From assembly GCA_045046885.1 (NCBI GenBank), contig JASFYX010000009.1, positions 90,873-154,872 of the forward strand: a DNA stretch of 64,000 nt. Direction: 5' to 3'. Below are positions 42,840 through 50,243 of the stretch, piece after piece; position 1 is the stretch's first letter, and each line of letters starts with the position of its first letter. The position numbers were made by a program, and so were the translations under genes. The DNA comes from CG1-02-35-72 sp045046885 (lineage in GTDB: Bacteria > Bacteroidota > Bacteroidia > Flavobacteriales > Flavobacteriaceae). The notes beneath the pieces are model-generated. The model was not told where the DNA came from, searched no databases, and worked only from the letters and a program-made list of their open reading frames with translations.

Positions 42840-44138
42840 TTATTTTACTAGATTTTCAATTTTATTACCATAGATTACAGCAAGCTTCATAAGCGATTGC
42901 CATTTTTGAGCTTTTGATTTATATAGTTTTGATTTTTCTAAAACCAAATCATCTTCATATTTTAAGTAATCTTCAATAGATATACGGTCTGATTGATAGC
43001 TAACTTTAGCTATTTTTAAAATTTCTTCTTTGTCTTTTACATTTTTTTGATAAAGCAAAATAGAGTTATCTAAAATTTTTACAGAATTTTCTAATTGTTT
43101 TGATTGCGCTTTAAGCGATAAATCTAATTTGTCTAATTCGTTTTTGGTAGCTTTATAAGTTATTTTACTTTTTTTAATTTGTGCATACTGGCTCTTGTTA
43201 AAAAGCGGTATACTTAAAACCAAACCAACGGTTGTATAATCTTCATTTATCGCTAAATTATTATTGTAAGATTGGGCATAACTGTGATTGTAATTACCTC
43301 TTAATAATAAGGCTGGTAACAATTTTTCTTTTTCTGCACGATAAGAGAGTTTGTCTGCTATAACTTTTTGGCGCAAAGGTTCTAAGGATTTTATTGTACT
43401 ACTGTCAATAACACCTGTTTCTAACATTTCTAAAGGACTTGATAATCTAACTCCTGTAAGTGTTTCTATAGAGGCAATGGCTGTTTCTCTATTAAGCGCT
43501 ATTTCATTTTTTGTAGCATCAACTTGATTTATACCATTGTCTATAATTAGTAAACTTGATCCAGGAGCGCGACCATTTTTAACCTTTAGGGCGATTATTT
43601 CTTTCGTTTTTAAAAGTGACTGTTTTTTACTTTCAAGTGCTTTTGTCAATGCTTTTATGTATTGTAAATTAGCATTAGAGCTGACGATAATAGCTTCGTT
43701 TTGTAACAAATTGATGTGTTGTTTAGCTTTAGCCGATTTTTGCATATATTTAGCTTTGTTGGCTGTTGTGTAGATAGATTTAATAAAAACAGGCATTGAT
43801 ATACTTACACCTGCTCTAAAAATATCTTCGCTAAAAGGCTGCGGAATGCTTTGGTCTTGAATCATCGGCATTAATTCGTTTGGCGGCACAGGCAATAAAG
43901 CTGTTGGCGAAGAAAAATTATCATAAGTGCCAAAAGCGGTTAGCTTAGGATAAAGATTACTATAAGCTAAACTTTTGCCAACTTTAGCTTTGTCAGTAGC
44001 CAATAAATCGCCTTTGGTTTGTGGATGCGATTTGAGTGCGGTAAATAAATCCTGTACACTTTTAACTTCTTGCGCCTGAGTCAATGCAGGAGCTATTAAA
44101 AGCAGGATTAAGATTGTTGTTAATGTTTTATTCTTCAT
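42840..44138 (-). CDS. TolC-family outer-membrane efflux protein
   Basis: 432 residues. Signal peptide MKNKTLTTILILLLIAPALTQAQ. Two helical/beta repeats characteristic of outer-membrane efflux proteins, with long coiled-coil-like helices at about 130-220 and 330-430. It is the first structural gene after tetR; the 51 bases between them hold a palindrome that matches one before tetR. Confidence 0.88.
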   Translation of the reverse strand: MKNKTLTTILILLLIAPALTQAQEVKSVQDLFTALKSHPQTKGDLLATDKAKVGKSLAYSNLYPKLTAFGTYDNFSSPTALLPVPPNELMPMIQDQSIPQPFSEDIFRAGVSISMPVFIKSIYTTANKAKYMQKSAKAKQHINLLQNEAIIVSSNANLQYIKALTKALESKKQSLLKTKEIIALKVKNGRAPGSSLLIIDNGINQVDATKNEIALNRETAIASIETLTGVRLSSPLEMLETGVIDSSTIKSLEPLRQKVIADKLSYRAEKEKLLPALLLRGNYNHSYAQSYNNNLAINEDYTTVGLVLSIPLFNKSQYAQIKKSKITYKATKNELDKLDLSLKAQSKQLENSVKILDNSILLYQKNVKDKEEILKIAKVSYQSDRISIEDYLKYEDDLVLEKSKLYKSKAQKWQSLMKLAVIYGNKIENLVK

Positions 44139-44154
44139 TTGTTTTTAATTTAAT

Positions 44155-44172
44155 AAGTAAACATTCACTTAC
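44155..44172. promoter_or_regulatory. Candidate TetR operator between tetR and the tolC gene
   Basis: AAGTAAACATTCACTTAC is an imperfect palindrome (GTAA...TTAC) and matches 14 of 18 bases of the sequence in front of tetR (44794-44811). Two related palindromes in one operon strongly suggest operator sites. Confidence 0.6.
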
Positions 44173-44189
44173 ATATATAGTTAAATTTT

Positions 44190-44780
44190 TTAGGATTTTA
44201 AAATACGTTCTAACATTACAAACATTTTATTACAGAAATCTTCGTGATTAAACGTTTCTTTGTTTAATACCAATTCTATATTTAGTATTACAGGTATTCC
44301 CATATATAAAGTGGCAAAAGCCTCAATATCTAAATCTTTATTCCAACTGCCGTGATTAATACCTTCGTTTACAATTTGCTTTAAAAGCTCTTTTTGTGCT
44401 TTTAGTATTTCTAAAAGTTTTTCTTTTAAGTCTGAGTCGTTAGCGTGAGTAGCTTCAGAAAATAATAAGATGGTTACACCCTTGTTATAAATTAAATACT
44501 TGATTTGTTTGCAGAAAAAAGTAAACAATTTTACCGATGGGGTCATTTTAGAATAGGCTATGGCTTTTTGATTGACTACCAAATTGTTGTAAACATCTTC
44601 TACTACAGACAAGAGGATGTTTTTTTTACTTTTAAAATGTCTGTAAATGGCTCCTTCGCTCACGCCAACTCTTGCTGCTAAGTTCTTAGTAGAAAGCTTA
44701 GCTAAACCTTCGTTAGAGATAATATCTAAAACAGCTTCTTTAATTTGTGCTTGTCGGGTTTCTGTACTTAATCGTATCAT
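44190..44780 (-). CDS. TetR-family repressor of the RND operon
   Basis: 196 residues. N-terminal HTH AKLSTKNLAARVGVSEGAIYRHFKSKKNIL (about 20-49) is a full TetR signature; the C-terminal helical domain would bind an inducer. First gene of the operon tetR-tolC-adaptor-RND-CMD. Candidate operators lie just in front of its start and between it and the TolC gene, consistent with autoregulation. Confidence 0.93.
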   Translation of the reverse strand: MIRLSTETRQAQIKEAVLDIISNEGLAKLSTKNLAARVGVSEGAIYRHFKSKKNILLSVVEDVYNNLVVNQKAIAYSKMTPSVKLFTFFCKQIKYLIYNKGVTILLFSEATHANDSDLKEKLLEILKAQKELLKQIVNEGINHGSWNKDLDIEAFATLYMGIPVILNIELVLNKETFNHEDFCNKMFVMLERILKS

Positions 44781-44793
44781 AGTTATAAATAGT

Positions 44794-44811
44794 AAGTAAG
44801 TAATCGCTTAC
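44794..44811. promoter_or_regulatory. Candidate TetR operator upstream of tetR
   Basis: AAGTAAGTAATCGCTTAC, 14 bases before the tetR ATG, partner of the site at 44155-44172. Confidence 0.6.
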
Positions 44812-44857
44812 AAAGGTATAACTTTTTTTTTAAAAGACAAGAAATTTTATTTTTTAT

Positions 44858-45712
44858 TTACGAAATTCCAAAATAGTGTTTAACAATCAGTCCGATACCA
44901 AATGATAATACAGCCACGCCTAAAGAGATGGCTCCCATTTCTAAGAAGCGTTTTTTAAATGAAATATTCTTAGCAACCGAAATATAATAAGTGTATAAAG
45001 CTATAATAGCTACAGTTGTTAATAACATCGTACCAAGCGCAATATAAGGATCAGATTGTATAAAATAAGGGAATACCAAAAAAGCAACAGTAATAATATA
45101 AGATAAACCTGTATAAATAGCAGAAGTAATAGGATTGGTATCAGTATTATCTACTTCGCGCGAGGCCAAATAGCCCGAAGCCGCCATTGATAACGAAGCA
45201 GCTATACCCATAATGAGTCCGGTTGACCCAACAATTAAGTTATTGGCAAAAGCAAAAGTCAGCCCGGCAAGTGTTCCTGTAAATTCAACTAAAGCATCGT
45301 TTAAACCCAAAACAATAGCGCCGGCATAATCTAAGCGTTTGTCTTTTAAAATACCTATGAGTTCAACTTCATGCCGAATTTCATCTTCTTTTATTTTGGC
45401 GATATCGGGGTAATCTTTTTCTAGAGACTCATAAAAAATAGCGGTTTGCGACTCCTCTTTTTCTAATAGACGCAACCCAAATGACAAGCCAAATATTTTA
45501 GAAAGCATTACAAATCGTTTGATGTTGAATATCCCGGGTTTAATATCAGCTCCTGTAATATTTTTTAAAAAAAGATAGTGTTGCAACTCGTCTGAGGCAA
45601 TATTTTCTAAAATAGCTTTGTTGTGAGAATCATCACTAAATTTAGCTAAATCGGTATAAATATAATGGGCGTTGAGCTCATTCCGTTGTTGTTTTAGGAT
45701 ATTCTTTTTCAA
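44858..45712 (-). CDS. Ferritin-like domain fused to a VIT1/CCC1-type iron transporter
   Basis: 284 residues. Residues about 1-130 form a four-helix ferritin/rubrerythrin-like domain with Glu and ExxH ligands (ASDELQHYLFL; KEDEIRHEVELIG). Residues about 130-284 are five membrane helices of the VIT1/CCC1 family (GLNDALVEFTGTLAGLTFA, MGIAASLSMAASGYLASREVD). The same architecture is known from MbfA-type iron exporters of alphaproteobacteria. It lies between the tetR and mercury-type genes; role in Fe(II) or Mn(II) efflux is inferred from the family. Confidence 0.88.
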   Translation of the reverse strand: MKKNILKQQRNELNAHYIYTDLAKFSDDSHNKAILENIASDELQHYLFLKNITGADIKPGIFNIKRFVMLSKIFGLSFGLRLLEKEESQTAIFYESLEKDYPDIAKIKEDEIRHEVELIGILKDKRLDYAGAIVLGLNDALVEFTGTLAGLTFAFANNLIVGSTGLIMGIAASLSMAASGYLASREVDNTDTNPITSAIYTGLSYIITVAFLVFPYFIQSDPYIALGTMLLTTVAIIALYTYYISVAKNISFKKRFLEMGAISLGVAVLSFGIGLIVKHYFGIS

Positions 45713-45766
45713 AGGCGGAAATTTTAAGAGGTAAATTTACTTAAATAAGTTTAAAAACGAATCTCT

Positions 45767-45973
45767 TTAACAACAACTTTTACTTTGTTGAATAGGTGGG
45801 CAGGCAACAGAGCCATAACTACAAAACACACAACAGTCACCTTCTTTGGGTCTTAAAATTGTTTTGCAATTTTCGCATTCATAAAAAAATTGACAAGCAT
45901 CTGTTGGCATAACTTCTTCTTTTTTATGTCCACATTTAGGACAAGTTATAACCGAATTAGGTTCTATTTTCAT
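45767..45973 (-). CDS. GDCCVxC-motif small Cys-rich protein
   Basis: 68 residues with 12 cysteines. Zinc-ribbon-like CPKCGHK...CENCK, followed by the named motif GDCCVFC and a terminal KSCC. The family contains selenoprotein members, but here the motif is all cysteine. It usually sits next to mercury transport genes, as here (12 bases after merTP). Function unknown; soft-metal binding is likely. Confidence 0.85.
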   Translation of the reverse strand: MKIEPNSVITCPKCGHKKEEVMPTDACQFFYECENCKTILRPKEGDCCVFCSYGSVACPPIQQSKSCC

Positions 45974-45985
45974 ATTTAAATATTT

Positions 45986-46615
45986 TTAGTTAATAATCTT
46001 ATATCCGGTACTGTTAACAGCATCTTTCACCTCTTTTTCAGATGATTTAGAAGCATCAAATTCCACTTTAACCGTTCCTGTTTTATAATCCGCTTTAGCA
46101 TTGATATAACCAGGTAATTGGGCTAAAGTATTCTCAACATGAAGATTACAACTCTCGCAAGTCATTCCTTTAACATTTAAAGTTAAGTTGTTTATAGACT
46201 TTGCAAACTGAGGCTGTATTTTAGCTTTGTTTTCGGGATAGAAAATAGCGGAATAATAAGGAAAAGCCAACATTACAAAAGAAAAAACAGTTACCAAGCC
46301 TAGAAATAGATTAGATTTTATAAACTTTGGTTTTCCTGCCTTGCCGTCAGGCAGGTCTTCTGTTTCACAATCGCAATCGATGTCTTTTTTGGGCTTGAGT
46401 TGTTGGTACCAAGCAAAAGCTAAAACCAACACAGTTAACCCAATTAAATAGGGCCTAAAAGGTTCTACAAAAGAAAAGGTAGCGGCCATACCACTTGTAC
46501 CAGCTAATAATGCTAATACGGGAGTTATACAACATAAAGAGGCGGTAATGGCTGTTAAAAGACTAAGACCTAAAAGACTTTTTGATTTTTTTGAATCTGT
46601 GTTTTGAGTATTCAT
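45986..46615 (-). CDS. merTP: MerTP-type mercuric ion transport protein
   Basis: 209 residues. MerT-like membrane part with the Hg-binding pair Cys28-Cys29 (TASLCCITPVLALLAG) in the first helix and CDC at 81-83 in the loop; C-terminal MerP/HMA domain with MTCESC (153 and 156 are cysteines). It takes Hg(II) across the inner membrane. Residues about 87-94 (LPDGKAG) are encoded by a short palindrome that looks inserted in frame. No mercuric reductase gene is present in the window. It is 10 bases after the ArsR-type regulator. Confidence 0.88.
   Translation of the reverse strand: MNTQNTDSKKSKSLLGLSLLTAITASLCCITPVLALLAGTSGMAATFSFVEPFRPYLIGLTVLVLAFAWYQQLKPKKDIDCDCETEDLPDGKAGKPKFIKSNLFLGLVTVFSFVMLAFPYYSAIFYPENKAKIQPQFAKSINNLTLNVKGMTCESCNLHVENTLAQLPGYINAKADYKTGTVKVEFDASKSSEKEVKDAVNSTGYKIIN
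46335..46355. repeat. In-frame palindromic element within merTP
   Basis: CCTGCCT (46335-46341) and AGGCAGG (46349-46355) are exact inverted arms around a 7-base centre, inside a coding region whose surroundings are AT-rich. It encodes the LPDGKAG stretch in the loop between two MerTP domains. Confidence 0.6.
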
Positions 46616-46625
46616 CGTTAAAAAT

Positions 46626-46994
46626 TTAAATGTTAATAGTCATTTTATCAGACACTAAGTCTAAAATATGATGGGTAATATTTTTTTGAGCTTCAGTAAT
46701 TGAATAATAGATGGTTTGTTTTTCTCTAAACGTTTCAACAATACCGATATCTTTTAATTTACGCAGGTGTTGCGAAATGGCTGGTACGCTCATTTGCAAA
46801 ATATCGGCTAAGTCACACACACAAAAACGCTCTTCGTTTATAAGCCATACCAGTTTTAAACGGACTTCGTTACCAATAAGTCCTACAATTTTGCTAAGCT
46901 GATTAAAATCTGTAGCATTGTCTTTTAAAAGGTTTTCGTATTGATCAATTTTATACTGATTTTTTTCTTCGCGGATACAAGAAACAGTTTTCAT
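46626..46994 (-). CDS. ArsR/SmtB-family metal sensor repressor
   Basis: 122 residues, winged helix with NEERFCVCDLADILQ (Cys58, Cys60), the classical ArsR/CadC As/Cd/Hg sensing motif, then HTH SVPAISQHLRKLKDIGIVE. First gene of the merTP-GDCCVxC operon. An 8+8 bp palindrome covers the promoter -33 region. Confidence 0.92.
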   Translation of the reverse strand: MKTVSCIREEKNQYKIDQYENLLKDNATDFNQLSKIVGLIGNEVRLKLVWLINEERFCVCDLADILQMSVPAISQHLRKLKDIGIVETFREKQTIYYSITEAQKNITHHILDLVSDKMTINI

Positions 46995-47011
46995 ATATTG
47001 TAAATTTAAGG

Positions 47012-47019
47012 CAAACCTA
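47012..47019 (-). promoter_or_regulatory. -7 box of the second arsR-merTP operon (TAGGTTTG)
   Basis: Minus strand TAGGTTTG, 17 bases before the ATG at 46994. A TTTG 20 bases upstream (47043-47040) falls in the palindrome at 47032-47053. Confidence 0.55.
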
Positions 47020-47031
47020 CAAATAATTTAG

Positions 47032-47053
47032 TATTTAAGCAAATACTTAAATA
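47032..47053. promoter_or_regulatory. Candidate ArsR/SmtB operator (TATTTAAG-N6-CTTAAATA)
   Basis: Perfect 8-bp inverted repeat with a 6-base centre, spanning the -33 element of the promoter in front of the ArsR-family gene. Size and symmetry fit ArsR/SmtB operators. Confidence 0.65.
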
Positions 47054-47111
47054 TAATAACAAAATTTTAACAGAAAGATTCTTTGTGTTTCTTTGGGTAG
47101 TAGTTTAATTT

Positions 47112-47141
47112 ACTGAACACTGAACACTGAACACTGAACAC
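47112..47141. repeat. Tandem repeat ACTGAAC x4.3
   Basis: Four exact copies of the 7-base unit ACTGAAC plus two bases, directly before the small gene at 47145. Probably slippage-derived intergenic sequence. Confidence 0.9.
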
Positions 47142-47144
47142 TTC

Positions 47145-47378
47145 TCACCCAGCCACTTCGCCCCGATTGGGTTTTAAGGCATCTCTAAAAACAATCATAT
47201 CTTTTTCATTAACAATAATAAAAGCAATGACATAAACGTCTGAGTAAGATTGAACATTCACATCATGAAAATTTAAATATTCTTTTGTGGCAAATTCTTT
47301 AAGATGGATGGCGTGATGTTCGGCAGTTTTTAAAGCATCTGTTCCTCTAAAATCCCAAATCAATTTTATTTTGCGCAT
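47145..47378 (-). CDS. Small conserved-type hypothetical protein
   Basis: 77 residues, MRKIKLIWDFRGTDALKTAE..., with the C-terminal IVFRDALKPNRGEVAG. Soluble, alpha/beta composition, several histidines in AEHHAIHLKEF. I believe similar small proteins sit divergent from mvaD in other Flavobacteriaceae, but cannot name a function. Divergent from mvaD. Confidence 0.6.
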   Translation of the reverse strand: MRKIKLIWDFRGTDALKTAEHHAIHLKEFATKEYLNFHDVNVQSYSDVYVIAFIIVNEKDMIVFRDALKPNRGEVAG

Positions 47379-47411
47379 TAAATATCGTTTGAAAGCAAAA
47401 GTAATTAATTC

Positions 47412-47419
47412 TATCTTTG
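47412..47419 (+). promoter_or_regulatory. -7 box of mvaD (TATCTTTG)
   Basis: TATCTTTG with a TTTG 20 bases upstream (47388-47391). The TTG at 47417 that opens the longest frame is part of this box, so the translation start must lie downstream. Confidence 0.6.
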
Positions 47420-47437
47420 CACAAAGCAGATTTCATT

Positions 47438-48526
47438 TTGACAACAGCACAATTTATTTCAGAACCTTTAGATACTTCTAAAATAACAAAAGAAAGCTTC
47501 AAAAGCTCCGCGCCCAGCAACATTGCTCTGATAAAATATTGGGGTAAAAAAGAAGGACAAATTCCCACAAATACATCATTGAGTTTTACCCTCAAAAATT
47601 GTGTTACTCGAACCGAACTAAAATGTGTTAGACAAGAAACAAGGTCAGAACAAATTAATTTCTCTATTTATTTTGAAGGGCAATTAAATGAAGCTTTCAA
47701 GCCAAAAATTGCAGTTTTTTTTGAACGGATTTCAAAATACCAACCTTTTTTAGCGGATTATAATTTCGAAATCTATACCCAAAATACTTTTCCGCATAGT
47801 AGCGGAATAGCGTCATCGGCTAGTGGTATGGCAGCACTTTCTGCGTGTTTAATGCAATTAGAAAAAGCGCTAAACCCTAATATAACCAAAGATTATTTTA
47901 ATAAAAAAGCATCCTTTATAGCACGATTAGGTTCGGGTAGTGCCTGCCGCAGTATAGAAGGTCCTGTGATTATTTGGGGTAAACACCCCGCTATTAAAAA
48001 TAGCTCAAACCTTTACGGGGTAAAACTACCGTTTGATTTACACCCCAACTTTAAAAATTATTACGACAGTATTTTATTAGTAGACAAAAGCGAAAAAACT
48101 GTGTCGAGCAGTTTGGGTCACGGATTGATGGATAATCATCCTTTTGCGATAGAAAGATTTAAACAAGCCAATAATCATATTTCAGACATTAAAAAAGTCC
48201 TTAAAAGTGGCGACTTAAAAAAGTTTATCAGTATTGTAGAAAGTGAAGCTTTGACCTTACACGCTATGATGATGACAAGTCAGCCCTATTTTATTTTGAT
48301 GAAACCCAATACACTTAAAATCATCAATAAGATTTGGGAATTCCGTAAAGCATCGGGTTTAAACCTGTGTTTCACCCTTGATGCCGGTGCCAATGTGCAT
48401 CTATTATATCCGCAAAGCGAAAAAGATAAAACACAACTTTTTATTGAAAAAGAATTGGTAAAATTCTGTCAAAACAACCAGATAATTCACGATAATACAG
48501 GGCTCGGATTACATATAGAGAACTAA
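47438..48526 (+). CDS. mvaD: Diphosphomevalonate decarboxylase
   Basis: 362 residues from a TTG start at 47438 (MTTAQFISEPL); no ATG is near and the longer frame begins inside the promoter. It converts mevalonate diphosphate to isopentenyl diphosphate, last step of the mevalonate route. Motifs: SAPSNIALIKYWGKKEGQIP near the N-terminus, ATP loop SSGIASSASGMAALS, GSGSACRSI (catalytic region) and DAGANVHLLYP. The adjacent mevalonate kinase and UbiA-type prenyltransferase give an isoprenoid cluster. Confidence 0.92.
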   Translation: MTTAQFISEPLDTSKITKESFKSSAPSNIALIKYWGKKEGQIPTNTSLSFTLKNCVTRTELKCVRQETRSEQINFSIYFEGQLNEAFKPKIAVFFERISKYQPFLADYNFEIYTQNTFPHSSGIASSASGMAALSACLMQLEKALNPNITKDYFNKKASFIARLGSGSACRSIEGPVIIWGKHPAIKNSSNLYGVKLPFDLHPNFKNYYDSILLVDKSEKTVSSSLGHGLMDNHPFAIERFKQANNHISDIKKVLKSGDLKKFISIVESEALTLHAMMMTSQPYFILMKPNTLKIINKIWEFRKASGLNLCFTLDAGANVHLLYPQSEKDKTQLFIEKELVKFCQNNQIIHDNTGLGLHIEN

Positions 48527-48682
48527 TCAATAAGCCTATTTAATTTTTTTTTGTAACTTTATAGAGCTATTTTTAAGAGATAGCACGTTTTTAGATGACA
48601 CTTATAGTAGGCTGAATTTGTCCTGCTACGAACCAGAAATTTTAGATTTCTTACTTCAGACACTAACTAAAAAATCATCATC

Positions 48683-49183
48683 ATGAAAAAACAATTCGCA
48701 ACACTAGCACTTGGTTTATTTTTTATCAGCTCTCTTTCTTTTGCGCAAGGAGATTCTATTTGGTTTGATGCCAACTGGAAAAAAACTACAAAAGACAAAG
48801 CCCTTTACTTTAGAAAAGCGCCTCATAAAAAAGGGAAAGGCTTTTGGTTTCAAGACTTTTATGTTTCAGGTAAAAAACAAATGGAGGGCTTGTCTTTAAA
48901 AAAAGATACAGAGTTTTATGACGGCCAAGTTATTTGGTATTATGAAAATGGCAAAATCTTTCAAAAAGTAAATTACATAAACGGCTATCTCAATGGTGAA
49001 CGCTTGGTTTATTTTAAAAACGGCAAACTCAAAGCAAAATTGATATACAATCGCGGTAGGAAAAACGGTTTAAGTAGAGAGTATTATCAAGATGGTCGAT
49101 TAAAAGCACAAGGGAATTATCGTGACAATAAAAAAGTGGGGACTTGGAAGCGTTTTCATTACGACGGCGTTTCTGGAGACTGA
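48683..49183 (+). CDS. YwqK/MORN-repeat-type secreted protein
   Basis: 166 residues. Signal peptide MKKQFATLALGLFFISSLSFAQ. The rest is made of MORN-like repeats (YYENGKIFQKVNYINGYLNG, YFKNGKLKAKLIYNRGRKNG, YYQDGRLKAQGNYRDNKKVG), the pattern of the protein family that databases call YwqK antitoxin. There is no toxin gene beside it and it is exported, so an antitoxin role is doubtful. It lies between mvaD and mevalonate kinase. Confidence 0.8.
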   Translation: MKKQFATLALGLFFISSLSFAQGDSIWFDANWKKTTKDKALYFRKAPHKKGKGFWFQDFYVSGKKQMEGLSLKKDTEFYDGQVIWYYENGKIFQKVNYINGYLNGERLVYFKNGKLKAKLIYNRGRKNGLSREYYQDGRLKAQGNYRDNKKVGTWKRFHYDGVSGD

Positions 49184-49245
49184 CTTTTTTAACTTAAATT
49201 GAGCTATAAATAGGAACTATTAAAACCAATAGAGCTAAAAAAACG

Positions 49246-49253
49246 TATATTTG
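49246..49253 (+). promoter_or_regulatory. -7 box of the mevalonate kinase gene (TATATTTG)
   Basis: TATATTTG, 34 bases before the ATG at 49288. Confidence 0.55.
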
Positions 49254-49287
49254 CACGTATTTTTGATTTAAAAAGGTATCAACCAAT

Positions 49288-50211
49288 ATGAAAGGCCCAC
49301 TATTTTATGCAAAAATCTTACTCTTTGGTGAGTATGGTATCATTAAAGATTCAAAAGGCTTAGCCATTCCCTATAACACGTATCAAGGTGCTTTAAAAAA
49401 GTCAGATAAACTTTCTGAAGAAGCTTTAAAGTCAAATAACAATTTGCTAAAATTCTACAATTATTTAAAAAATAATTTAGAGTCGTCACAATTTGATTTA
49501 GACTGTTTTAAAACGGATTTGGACGAAGGTATGTATTTTGATTCTTCTATTCCACAAGGTTATGGTGTGGGAAGTTCGGGTGCTTTAGTGGCGGCTGTTT
49601 ACGACAAATATGCCATAAATAAAATCACAGTTTTAGAAAATTTAACACGTGATAAACTCCTTACCTTAAAGAAAGTTTTTTCCGAAATGGAATCGTTTTT
49701 TCACGGTAAAAGTTCAGGTTTAGATCCTTTAAACAGCTATTTAAGTTTACCTATTCTTATAAATTCGAAAGACGATTTAGAAGCGACAGGTATTCCGTCT
49801 CAAAAGCTAGGTAAAGGAGCGGTATTTCTATTAGACTCTAAAATGGTGGGTGAAACAGGTCCAATGGTAAGTATCTTTATGAATAAAATGAAAAATGAAG
49901 GTTTTAGAAAAATGCTCAACCAAGATTTTGCAAAACATACCGATGCCTGTATTAATCACTTTTTAAAAGGAAATTTTAATGCCTTATTTAGCGATGTAAA
50001 GCAATTGTCTAAAGTTGTATTAAAAAACTTTAAACCGATGATTCCTAAATCTTTTCATAAGCTTTGGGAAAAAGGTATTGCTACAAACGATTATTATTTA
50101 AAACTCTGCGGTTCAGGTGGCGGTGGCTATATTTTAGGATTCACCAAAGATTATAAAAAAGCCAAAGAGATTTTAAAAGATTACGATTTAGAATTGGTGT
50201 ACCGTTTCTAA
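49288..50211 (+). CDS. mvk: Mevalonate kinase (GHMP family)
   Basis: 307 residues. AKILLFGEYGIIKDSKGLAIP at the N-terminus, ATP loop PQGYGVGSSGALVAAV (about 90-105), SFFHGKSSGLDPLNSYL (substrate and catalytic Asp region) and LCGSGGGGYILGF (GHMP motif 3). It phosphorylates mevalonate. Neighbouring mvaD supports the pathway call. HMG-CoA reductase and synthase are not in the window. Confidence 0.9.
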   Translation: MKGPLFYAKILLFGEYGIIKDSKGLAIPYNTYQGALKKSDKLSEEALKSNNNLLKFYNYLKNNLESSQFDLDCFKTDLDEGMYFDSSIPQGYGVGSSGALVAAVYDKYAINKITVLENLTRDKLLTLKKVFSEMESFFHGKSSGLDPLNSYLSLPILINSKDDLEATGIPSQKLGKGAVFLLDSKMVGETGPMVSIFMNKMKNEGFRKMLNQDFAKHTDACINHFLKGNFNALFSDVKQLSKVVLKNFKPMIPKSFHKLWEKGIATNDYYLKLCGSGGGGYILGFTKDYKKAKEILKDYDLELVYRF

Positions 50212-50243
50212 AAAAACAATAAAGTAACTTTCTTATTTTCACG

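Noticed and set aside
38693..44138. RND operon as a heavy-metal (Cus/Czc) pump because of the neighbouring metal genes
   Set aside because: The TM4 segment has the paired aspartates of drug-type pumps and the regulator is TetR-type, so a metal role is not supported.
45767..45973. Selenoprotein with an in-frame TGA
   Set aside because: The GDCCVxC motif is encoded with cysteine codons throughout and the frame has no internal stop.
47112..47141. ACTGAAC repeats as a possible origin or iteron set
   Set aside because: Only four direct copies, no replication gene nearby and no other origin features.
48683..49183. Toxin-antitoxin locus
   Set aside because: Only the YwqK-like protein is present, it carries a signal peptide, and flanking genes are isoprenoid enzymes.
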